In this document: in pieces, positions 25,101 to 37,100 of the stretch
How positions within the stretch are numbered: the first letter of the stretch is position 1
Layout of the letters: every line of letters begins with the position of its first letter
Source: Rana temporaria
Lineage: Eukaryota > Chordata > Amphibia > Anura > Ranidae
NCBI RefSeq assembly: GCF_905171775.1
Contig: NC_053494.1
Coordinates: 44,921,981 to 44,985,980 of the forward strand
DNA: 64,000 nt
Direction: 5' to 3'
The notes under the pieces: generated by a model
The model's database searches: none
What the model saw: only the letters and a program-made list of their open reading frames with translations
Told to the model about the DNA's origin: nothing
Program-made: the position numbers and the translations under genes

Positions 25101-28100
25101 TTATCGCTGTTTTCTAGCTGCTCTAAAACCATTTTTGACATAAAGGCACACCTTTGGTTGCTATGGACAATCTACAGTTTGCAGGCAGAAAGAACAGTTT
25201 TTATTATATAAAAGAACATGTAGGGCACTGGACAGACCACTAGGGACAAGGGGGGTGTGTATTTTTTACATACAGTACTGTAATCTATAAGTTTACAGTA
25301 TACTGTATGTATTGTGTTTGTTTACCTTTTTGAATTTGGCGCCGTTCTCTGCTCCCGTGCGTCGTAACGTCGCAGGGAACAGAGATCGGTGGCACACAGA
25401 GGCAATGTGTGAATCGAGCGAGGTCCCACTCGCTCACACAGCGCGGTGGCATCGCTGGATCCAGGGACAAGGTAAGTAAACCAAGCCTATGGATGCTGCG
25501 AGGCAAGCCCGAGTCTGAGTCGGGGTTACCGATCCTAGCAAAAAAATCTCACCCCGAGTCAGACTCGGGAACACCGCTCAGAAGGTTAAGGGGTATGAAT
25601 ACTTTTTCAAGAAACTGTAGCTGAGCGTTTTCAACTAAAAGGCGTGGAGAGCTGCTGAAAAAGGGGAGGAGAGCTGCTGTTTAAAGTGAAAATCGCGTGA
25701 CAAAACGATTGAAAAAAATGCTTGTCACATTTTTCAAGGGTTTTCCATTGAAGTCCATTCAAGTCTATGCTTGTTAAACCTTTCTTAACGTCGAGCTTTG
25801 AGCTGAGAAACACTCAAGTGTGAACAGGGTCTGGGGGAAAATGAAGTACACAGTAATAAAATTGTTTATTTTAATGTATTTTCCGGGTTTAAAGCCCTGG
25901 GTTTATAAACCACAACACCAGCCTGCTAGTATGAAAATATATCAGAATTTAGTTGCCGTCTTACCCCATCAACTGTTTCTAGATCAGAACACAGCTGACT
26001 TTTCAGAGAATGTAACTTTGGTAAAGGAAGCTTTTCCATATCACTGTATTTTCTCAATGCAGAATACTGTGGGGATACACGGATGACATCAAATTCTTCT
26101 TGTAGATTTTTCAGTTTGCCTTCCACCTCCTCTTTCTGTAATAATGCTAGCTGTCGGTCCGCATCAGCCACCTTTGCGCGCTCCTTGGCTTCTTGGGCTT
26201 CTTTCTGCCAGGCATCACATGCCTACGGAATGCAATAGAAGCATTACAATCACTTTACATCTATGTCCTATAGTTCTTCACATATTACAATTTAAATTAA
26301 GATTACAAATATAGTTTTGTAATAAAGATACACTTGAAAGATCCTAGAACTTGCTGGAAATCATATAAAGTTGCTTTCTGATCTTTACAGTGCATCCTGA
26401 AAAGTATTCACTGCTTCACTTTTTCCACATTTCATGTAAAATGCCTTATTCCAAAATTGATTAAATTCATTAATTTCCTCAAAATTCTACAAAATAATAC
26501 CCCATAATGACAACATGAAAGACGTTTGTTTGAAATCTTTGCAAATGTAATATAAATAAATTGAAAAAAAAAAAAAAAAAAAAAACAACATGTACATAAG
26601 TATCCACAGCCTTTAATACTTTGTTAAAGCACCTTTGGCACCAATTACAGCCTTAAGTCTTTTTGCGTATGATGCTACAAGTTTGGCACACCTATTTTTG
26701 GTCAGTTTTTCACATTCTCTGAAGAACCTCTCAAGCTGCATCAGGTTGGATGAGGATTTTGGAATAAGGCTGTAACATAACAAAAATGTGGGAAAAGTGA
26801 AGCACTGTGAATACTTTCCAGATGCACTGTATCATTTATTGGTGTATCTACAATCCAACAATAAACATGTAATATATTGTAGCCTACCAGTTCTTGGGTG
26901 TGGTGGCTGCATTCGTTTTTATTATACAGACTTTTTTTCCTTTAATTTCACCTGGTGATTCAGTAAGTATTACTTTCTGTCCGAGAGTGACATTGCCCAC
27001 TCACTGTATTCCATCTATGGTGAAGCAACCTTTTACCTCAAGTAAGAAAGGACTTCAAAACACCTCCCCTGCCATCTTCAAGAAAAGGCTACCATGCATG
27101 AGGTGTGCGTACAACTGTGTTCACCAAAACTGGTTGCTTCATTACTCCTGCATACTACAGGAAGCGTTGAATTTTCCCTGGAATTAACAGTTCTGGCTGG
27201 AGCACAGCTCTCAATGCCTTGTGTTCTGTTCACTAAATACACAATAATCTGATTGAAGGAGAGGCAGATAAATGTCAAAATCTTCTCTCTTTCAATCACA
27301 GAATGACCTGTATTTAGTGAAAAACATACAAGATATTTTGTGAATAAGGGAGATGGAGGGTGAATGACCCTCTATGAATATTTTACGATGAGAGCTGTCA
27401 GAAACGCGGGAGAGTGAGACACTCTGGGAGCTGAGCTGTGTGTGAGACACGCTGTGAGAGCAGGGAAAGAGAGAGCGCTGATGAGAGTGACACGGACCAG
27501 GAAGGAGACAAACTGACCTAACCAGAAGGGGAAGCGGGGATCAGAAGATTGTGAGTCGGACGGCGATCAGCTCATCGGGAGAGGCGGCAGGACCTGACAA
27601 GAAGACCAAGTGCGACTGATCATCTGATAGAGAGAGGTAGCGGGGGCCAGGGGTGTGATAGCCGAATCAGGAGAGGGATCGGGGAGAGGCAGACTGGCCG
27701 AGGGAGGCTGCAGGAGCCGACAAGCTCTGCAGGGGCAGCTGAACAGGAGGAGCGCAACAGCCGCACAATAAATGGACAGTAGGTGTACCCTTAGTGCTGG
27801 GAGTAACTTTGGTACTGGGAATAGCTTTTAGTACCTGAGAGTACCTTGGTGCTGGGAGTGAATTTAGTGCCCGTGAGTGCCTTTAGTATCTGGGAGTGCC
27901 TTTAGTATTTGGGAGAGACATTAGTGCTTGGGAGTACCTCTAGTATCTGGGAGTATCTAGGGAGCCTTTTAGTATCTGGGAGTGACTTTATTACCTCGGA
28001 ATACCTTTAGTGCCTAGGGGTACCTTTAGAGCCTGGGAGTAACTGAGAGTGCCCTTTAGTGCCTGGGAGCAATGAGAGGGCTGAGAATGACGAGGAATGC

Positions 28101-31100
28101 TGAGGAGTGACGCGAGGTGGTGAGAGTTTTGCGGGGTGCCGAGAGGGTCACGGGGTACTGAGGAGTGTCGCGAGGTGCTGAGAGTGAAGCTTATGGTGAG
28201 CTCCTTTCTAGATGTAAGTGGCCCTTGATGTACGTCTCCTCACCTAGTTGGTTGGTATATTGAAATGAACGTGTTTCACTCACACCTAATCAAAATGCAA
28301 ATAACATTTGTGCTCTCTTTTCTTTTGAATAGGATCTCCATTTTAAAGTCAAGAATGTAAGGTCCTGAAAAACCTGTGAAAAAGATGTGAAACACGTCGC
28401 CCTCTTGACATTGCACAAACAGAGATCTTCAAATTTAATAATGACCGAGTGGTCATATTTATCGGAATCATGTAATTATTTGAAAAATAATTTTTAAATA
28501 ATTTGTAATAAATATCTATTAATCATCACTTTGTTTCAATGTCCTTCTCTGGTAGCGCTAAAGTCCGCCACATCAGTTCTATCTTGCTTAATAAGGATAT
28601 TAAGTTGGACCAAATTCTTGAAACATTGTACACAGAGGAAAAATGGGAGTGCTTTAGGAATATATTAAATAAATGCATCAGAGTGCATTCCAGGGGGTAA
28701 TAAATATAAAAGAACAATGGTTAAACCTAGGTGGCTAAATCAAACCAAATTGTCATATTACAGGACAAAAAATGGCCTTTAAAAAGTACAAAGTGGAGGG
28801 TCGATGTCAGCATTCCAACAATACAAAGAATGCGATGTGAGGTGTAAGAACGCAATCAGGGCGGCTAAAAAAGACTATGTGAGACACATAGCGGAGGAGA
28901 GTAAAAATAATCCCAAGAAGTTTCTAAATATATTAATAGTAAAAAGGTGAGGTCAGAACAGAGGCCCCATAAAAGGACGAGGAAGGGAAGGTGGTTACAG
29001 ATGACTAGGAGAAGGCAGCTGTGCTAAATGCTTTCTTATCCTTAGTCTTCACACAAGAAAGGCAGGGGTATTCCAACCACGATCGTATTGTTAGCAACAT
29101 ACCACAGGATCTACCCTTGTGGCTAACAGAGGCCAGAGTCAGGAAAGGATTAGAGGAACTTAACATAAATAAATTACTAGGACCTGATGGCTTACACCCG
29201 AGAGTCCTTAAAGAACTCAGTCAGGTTATAGCCAGACCACTATTCCTAATCTTCATGGACAGCATACTGACAGGATTGGTACCAGCTGATTGGCGAAAGG
29301 CCCACATGGTACTAATATTGAAAAAAGGGTAGAGATCTATTCCTGGGAAGGTCTGTCAGCCTAATGTTGGGAGTTTTTTAACTATTTGAGGGGGTGATAA
29401 GGGACCATATCCAAAAACGCAAACAGTATCATTAATCAGCATGGGTTTACGAAAGGTTGCTCTTGCCAAACGAACCTATTAACATTCTACAAGGAAGTGA
29501 GCTGCCATCTATATAAAGGAAGGCCAGTGGATGTGAGGTATCTGTATTTTGCAAAAGCGTTTGATACAGTCCCCCACAAATGCTTAATCTAGCCGAGGTC
29601 TGTAGGCATGGACCATACGGTTGGTTCTTGGATAGAAAACTGGCTACGGGACGTGTCCAAAGGGTTGTGATAAATAACGTACACTGAGAATGGTCTAGAG
29701 TGGTTAGTGGGGTACCCCAAGGCTCTGTCCTGGGACTAATTCTGTATTATTTATTTATAAATGATATAGAGGGTGTGATAAATAGCTCAATCTCAGTGTT
29801 TGCCGACGACACAAAAATATGCAGGGCAATAAGAACATAGCAGAATATAGAAACTGAAGTGGGCTACTGCATGGTAAATGATGTTTAACACTGAAAAACG
29901 TAAGGTAATGCACTTAGGGGGTAAAAATATAAATGCAAGTTACTTATTAGGGGTAGAATCCCTAGGAGCTTCCAGGATGGAGAAGGATCTAGGCGTCCTA
30001 GTAGAAGACAGACTGAGCAATAGCATGCAGTGTCAAGCTGCGGCTACCAAAGCCAGCAGAAGATTAGCATTAAAAAGGGAATTTATTCCAGAGATAAAAC
30101 GATAATTCTATCACTTTATAAAACTCTGGTTCAGCCGTATCTGGAATATTCCGTCCAGTTCTGGCCACCAATCCTCAGAAGGGATGTGCTGGAGAGAGTC
30201 CAGAGAAAGGCAACTAAATTAAGATGGGGACTGGAGGATCTCAATTATGAGGAATGAATACAAGCGCTAAATTTATCCTCCCTGGAGAAGAGACGCTTGA
30301 GAGGGGATAGAAATGTGATTTACAAATATCTCAACGGTGATCCTAGCATAAGTGTGAAACTTTTTAGTCCCAGGGAGTGTAAGAGGACATGGGGCTACAT
30401 GATGAGACTGGAAGAGAAACGGTTTCACCTTGAGCTGCGTAGGGGGTTTTTCACTGTCAGGGCGGTAGGGATGTGGAACTCTCTTCCACAATCGGTGGTG
30501 TCAGCAGGAAGTATAGATAGTTTTAAAGACTCTTGGATGGGCATCTTAGCAAAAACACTATACGGGGATATGGGAAATGATTTTTCTGCATCCACACACG
30601 TGTTGAATTGGATGGACTGTTGTCTTTATTCAATCTTACCAACTATGTAACTTAATGTAGTTCTTCTGCCAGACTTGTAAATTTCAGCACCAGATGTCTG
30701 TCACTTACTGTAGTGTAAAGGAATAAGGATACTAACAGTTTTAGTGAACACAGCAGCAGCCACATATGGGGCAGGTCCAGCCCTGCACAGTGAGAAGTGA
30801 CAGACCTGTCATCTGCCTGCTCAGCGGGAATCAATGGAGCGATCCTCGCTGAGCTGGCAGAGTCCGTTTAGCAGATCTGCTCCATGTGAAAGGGGCCTAA
30901 GGCTCAAAACAAATTGTTTAGTAAAATCAGGACCCTTAACCATTTGCTGTCCGGGGCAATTTTTTTATTTTTCACACATGGCTGTAGAGCCACCCAGATC
31001 ACTTTCACAGAACAGCCAATCGCCAGCTGTAAAAAATGATAATCACTTGAAACCAGGACTTTTTTTAAGTTCTGTGGACAGCAAGTAGTTAAAGAGGGAG

Positions 31101-34100
31101 TCAGACACATTTAATGCTATAACATGTGCCAAACCATCAGATCATATGCATTGCAAGCTTTCTAATGTATTTGATATGCATATTAATCGCAAGAACAAGC
31201 GTTAATGAGAATGTAAACTGCTTCATCTTGTTCATTGCCAGGGCTATCAGATGCAATGTAAAAAACATGCTCAAAACTAGACAAATATGGAATAGACCTC
31301 TCTCAAAACTATCCCAAAAAGAAAAAAATACATAAATAAGATATACATTTAAAGTAAACCCACTGTGGTAGCCACTGCTTTAAAAAAAAAAAGTTGACAA
31401 CTCCCTGGTTGTCATGCTCATTCTATGACTTTACTGTGAAAAGAATCATCATGTAGAGACATTTGACACTGACTGCGTGCTTATTCCAGGCCAGTGACAC
31501 ACACAAAGTAGTGAAGTTGTAGGATGAGTACAACAGCCATAAAACTATTAGGAGTCAGCAATATCAACATTCATATTTCTACCATGACAGGTTCACTCGC
31601 ATCAGCAACAACTGGCTGAAAATCGTGCAGCCCGACAACCCCACACCCTTGTAACAGGGTACAATAATTGCTTCAGAGATAAACAAAGGGTGTTATCAAA
31701 TGCCAACAACTGCAGGGATATTATCCAGCATTAAGTTAGACCCCAAATTCCTTTACCTGTTTTACTTGCTGCCAAGAATCTTCCCATCTTTTTATTTTTC
31801 GCTTGGCATCATCAAGCTCTCTTCTAATTCGTGACAGTTCATTGCCATTTGAGCTTGTACTGGTGGAACTGGTAGGACCACTACTGAACACCGGGGATGG
31901 ACTGGGAGAGAAACTACCACTAACAAAGTCCCAGATACTGCCTGTGACCCCATTCAAACCTGTCAAAAAAAAAGGGTTGGAATGCAAGATTACAACCTTA
32001 AAAAGAACCAGTCAGAGTAAGTTTATGCAAGGATATGGAATTTCAGTTTTAAATTAATGCAACTGTTTAGGCTTGACTACAATATTTAGATTTGCTATTG
32101 TCTTTGTGTATCAACAGTCACAGCTACTGGTAAACTATACCTCTGGTTTTAAAACAGGAGGGGGAAATACAAAACACAATTATTCAATGGAGGTGTTTAG
32201 GGAAAACTTTAATATTTTGGAAGGGTGATATTAAAGTGGAAGTAAAGGCAAAGCCTAACTAACTCTAACCCTACTCAAAATAGGTAAGCATAGCAATGTT
32301 TTCTTTACAGAGCTATAAAGATTATGCCGCATACACACGGCAGTTTTTCTTGTCCTAGAAAAAACAACGTTTTTCTCGACGTGATTCTTGTCAAGCCTGA
32401 CTTGCCTACACACGATTGTGAAAAAAATGCTGGAGCAAAGAGCGGTGACGTACAACACATACAATGGCACTATAAAGGGGAAGTTCCATTCAGATGGCGC
32501 CACCCTTTGGGCTGCTTTTGCTGATTTTGTGTTAGTAAAAGTTTGGTGAGAGACAATTCACGCTTTTCAGTCTTTGTGCTTTTCAGTCTGTTACATCGTG
32601 ACGAATGTGCTATCTCCATTACAAACGCTACTTTTACCAGAACAAGTGCTCCCGTCTCATAACTTGCTTCTGAGAATGCATGTTTTTTCCCGTTGTTAAA
32701 GCCTACACACGATCATTTTTCACAACGTGAAAAACGACGTGAAAATTTAGAGCATGTTCTAAATTTTTAATGCCCATTTTTCACATCATAAAAATGCTCT
32801 GGAGCCCACACACGATCGTTTTTATTGACATGAAAAACGCTCGTGTGTTTGCGGCATGAGGCTTAGAATGAGGATGAGAGTAGGTATTAGTGCTAGTTCA
32901 CACCAGACGCAGTTCCGTTCAGTTACGCGTGCTTTTTTTCTGCACACACCATGCAGTCAGATTATGGTCAGTTTCTGGTGCAGAAACTGACCAGAACTGA
33001 CTGTATTGGTGCAGAAAAAACAGAAATGCATCTGGTGTGAACTGGCCCTTAGAGGTTTTGCCTTTACTTCCACTTTAAGGGCTTGTTTGTATATTTTGAA
33101 AAGCATAAAATGGTTACATGCATTCCAAAGGATGGAGGGTATTTCCTGTAAAAAAAATGCATGTTTCGTTTTTAAATTAGAACTGAAAGCAAACTTTTTT
33201 TTCCATTTTAAATAAAGGAAGGTTTATGGACCCTCACTTTTCAGTCCAACAGGAATTGAGAGTTAAGTTAGGAAGCTCTGGACTGGTAGTCGTCTGGTCT
33301 AGTGTCCCAATTGGAACATTTGCCCTCTATTACTGCTTTGGTCCCCATGACTAAGCTCCAGGGGGCAGAGCGAAATGCGTCAGGGTGTGGCCTGGTCATA
33401 GTTCAGGCTGAGTTTGCCACTCCACTCATCTCTGTAGGTGGACACCATGAATGTGTGGCATGCAGGGGTCACACTTGTTCCCTTTAATTACTGTTTTGAT
33501 GACTGCCCAGATTTTATTTCACTTTCGGTGATAAATGGTCACCAAAACAAATTTATAGGGTAAATCTCCCTTACAGCGACACAGACTGTCTTCCATTATT
33601 GATTTTTACAAGCAGTTCCACTGAGCTATAGGTTTTATCAAAATGTAGCACAGATGTGTTAAACACATTTGAGGAAAATGTAAAGATGAAAGGGCCATCA
33701 TTTTTAGGAATGGCTCAGATCTCATCACATTTAAAGCGGAGTGCCACATTTGGCACCTTTCGGGGGGGGGGGGGGGGGGGGGGATCTGTTTTTGACAGGT
33801 CCTCTTCCCCACATCCGGAGACAGCTCCACGGCGCCAGTTGCACCCCTCTTCTTTCCTCCGCCGCCGGGCAAATTAGATAAAGCGCAGCACACTTAAACA
33901 TGCACAGTAGGGAACTGTCTGTCAAGATGAAAGCCTTCACTGCCGGTTTCCCTTAGTGGAGATGGTGACAACAGGACCCGACCTAAAGATCGGCTGGGGT
34001 GCTGACATTGTGGGCTCCCTGGACAGGTAAGTGTCCTAATATTAAGTCAGCAGCTACAGTATTTGTAGCTGCCGATTTTTCAAAAAATGCCCCCAGGCTG

Positions 34101-37100
34101 GAACATCTCTTTAACTACATAAAAATTACATGAAGCTTAAATAGAATGTTATCCTTATGCATACTTAAGCTCAAAAAAGCCTGTTTTACAGGCGCTTTTT
34201 TTTGTTCTGCCTCTAAAAACACACTTCATATGTCCATACACACATAAGCATTTACAGAAGTATAGAGGCAGGAGCATTTAGAGGCAGAAAAAAAAGAATC
34301 ACTTGTGTGATCAAAAGTGGAGCATTTTGGCTGGAAAAAACCCCACCAAAAAGCATTTATTGCTTAAGTGTTAATTAATTTTAATAGCCAGAATAAATTT
34401 ACATTCTGGTCAAAGAAGTGAATGGACACCCAAGTGCTTGACACACACGCTTGCAAAAACGCAGCTTAGGTGGGTTTTTAAAGCTGCTTTTCTCCTGCTA
34501 GGAGAAAAGTGTTTAAAAGAGCCCCAGTGTGCACAGGGCCATAGACAGTATCATGTTTTCTTTAGTCCCAAGGTTTTCTACACTATCTTAATACTTACCT
34601 AAAGAATTGTGTGAAGAAGATGAAGTGCCTAAGGTGCTATGCTCTGATTTCAGTGTATGTGCCTGGTGCTGGCGTGGTGCCATGCTGGAGGCCAGATAAG
34701 ACTGCGACAGAGACTGGGAGAGAGAACTTAAAGGAGACGTTGAGAGAGAAGAGGATGAATGCAGAGAGGAGGAACGGGCAAGAGAGCCTGGAATATTTAC
34801 TGGAGCTGAACTTCCCAACAACCTCTGACCTACAGAAGAAGAGAAAGCAAAGTATTAACATTTCAGTACAGTTACCATTTCCAGTTTACAGACACAGAAA
34901 TTCTTCACATCAAATTCAAATTTGCTGTAAAAAATGTGAACTGGAATTTGAAAAAATGATTACTGTAGGACCATGGTAAAAACAAACTGATGCATGGATC
35001 ATAGAAAGGTTTTGATGCAACCTCCAGCATTCAGGGGAATACAACCAGGATCCAAAATATGTGCACAACACAGTAGGCTTCTAAGAATTAGGGGCCAGAT
35101 TCACCAAAGAGATACGACAGCATATCTCCTGATACGCCGTCGTATCTCTGTGTTAGGGCCGTCCTAACTATGCGACTGATTCATAGAATCAGTTACGCAT
35201 AGCTAGCCCTAAGATCCGACAGGTGTAATTGAATTACACTGTCGGATCTTAAGGATGCAATTCTAGGCCGGCCGCTAGGTGGCGAGATTTAAAAATCAAC
35301 GTCGTTTGCGTAAGACGTCCGTGAATGGACGCCATTTACGTTAACGTCTAAGCAAATGACGTTGGTGCGACGTCATTTAGCGCAATGCACGTCGGGTAAT
35401 TTACCCGACGGAGCATGCGCAGTACGCTCGGCGCGGGAACGCGCCTAATTTAAATGGTGCCCGCCCCATTTGAATTGGGCGGGCTTGCGCCGAGCGCATT
35501 TACGATACACTGCCGCAAGTTTACAGGTAAGTGTTCTGAGAATCAGGCACTTACGCTGTAAACCTGCGGCGGTGTAACGTAAATCACATACGTTACGCTG
35601 CCCAGGAGCAACGTAATTGTATGTGAATCTGGCCCTAGAAGTCTGAAATAATATTTGTCAGTATTGCCCAAATAACCAAACGCTAACAGTGGATTTTTTG
35701 CGGAACCTAGAAAAATAAGGAATAAAAACGTTGTGATTGGAAATTACAATTTTGATAAATGCATTCAACCTGCATCTACCTAAAATGTCAGTCCACGTAA
35801 AAAATAAATAAATCAGGTCTACATTGAGTTTGGCAAGCCAAGAAACACACCAGCTTTGGATTTCTCTTGGGGACTAGATCCTTTTATTGCCAAGCAACAT
35901 CTAACCAGGAAGACAGAGGAAATGTTGAGTGCAGGGCAAGCCAGATCCAAAAAATAAGGAGCAAGCTACCCAGCCAGAAAAGGTAAGAATTAAAAATAAA
36001 TAAATAAAATGCACACTAGAGGAATGGGAGCCCAGAGCTAGACTTTAAAAAATCAGCAGCCACCAATGTCTGATTAGCTAATATGGACTGACCCTTCAAA
36101 TACTTCTCTCTCTCTCTCTGTCTCTAATGCACACATCTACAACAAAACATAACAAACAAACTTCATGAAGGAGTCAATGTGCTGACCTACATAGAGTTTT
36201 TGCACTCCTTGGGTTTCCAATCACTATCTGTATAGAGTTTAAGGGGTTGTAAAGGTTTGTTTTTATTTTCTAAATAGGTTCCTTTAAGCTAGTGCATTGT
36301 TGGTTCACTTACCTTTTCTTTCGATTTCCCTTCTAAATGTTTTTTTTTCTTTGTCTGAATTTCTCACTTCCTGTTCCTCCTCAGTAAGATGTTCTGGCCG
36401 ACTAACCCCCAGCCAGAACAGCTTGAAGGATGGGGGCAAGCTTACTGAGGAGGAACAGGAAGTGAGAAATTCAAACAAAACAAAAAAAACATTTAGAAGG
36501 GAAATCAAAGGAAAAGGTAAGTGAACCAACAATGCACTAGCTTAAAGGAACCTATTTAGTAAAAAAAAAATAAAAAAAAAACTTTACAACCCCTTTAAGC
36601 AGGGTACATACAAACAGATCCCTGGATTCACAAAAGAAATGTGGATGCAGAGTTCCAGAATGCTCCTTCAGGGACAGACACTGATAACAGTGGTTGAATG
36701 TCCACTTTAAAGTGCTTTGGACAAACAAGACAGATTTGTATAAATTAATAAATAGGTGAATGCACATTTACACACCAACATAAGTCTAACGCATAAGTTT
36801 ATCCATGGGAAGGCTCCCCATTATCTATGCGAAAAAATAAAAGCTCACAACCCCAATCGCGTTCTGCGATCCACCAACCAAAATCTGCTCCAGATACCGA
36901 AAGCCAATTGCAAGTCCAAAGGAGAAAGAAGATTTGCGCTCCAAGGTCCCAGACTATGGAACGCTTTACCAACCAGCATTCGGTTGGAGGAAAACCACTC
37001 AGCCTTCAGGAGAAAGATCAAAACTCATCTCTTTTGATATCAAAGGAGACAGGAACAACAAGCGCCCAGAGGCGATTTGGTTCGCATGTGCCGCGCTATA

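Larger units (their letters stand above)
23221..25617 (-). mobile_element. Tc1-like transposon, decayed and interrupted
   Basis: TA dinucleotides at 23219-23220 and 25618-25619. Left end CACTGCCTTGAAAAAGTATT, right end inverse AATACTTTTTCAAGAAACTG. A second inverted layer (TTTTGTCATGTTACAATCCA against TTGGTTGTAACATGACAAAA) shows the inner TIR. Transposase fragments are on -: MWKKVLWSDGTKIELFGLK then KRYVWRKTNTAHHPEH at about 23950-23840, the catalytic-core region of Tc1/mariner transposases, with later frameshifts. Most of the N-terminal part lies between about 23970 and 24420. A TTAA element splits the right end. Confidence 0.88.
32231..33078. mobile_element. TTAA MITE carrying two nested MITEs
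   Basis: Left TTAAAGTGGAAGTAAAGGCA, right TGCCTTTACTTCCACTTTAA: perfect 20-bp inverted termini including TTAA. Two further elements fill nearly all of the interior. Confidence 0.92.

Noticed and set aside
27789..28190. CRISPR-like spacing of repeats
   Set aside because: Repeats are directly adjacent with no unique spacers; a vertebrate minisatellite.
36297..36532. Near-identical 75-residue frames on both strands
   Set aside because: A consequence of the foldback MITE at 36239-36598; no coding function.
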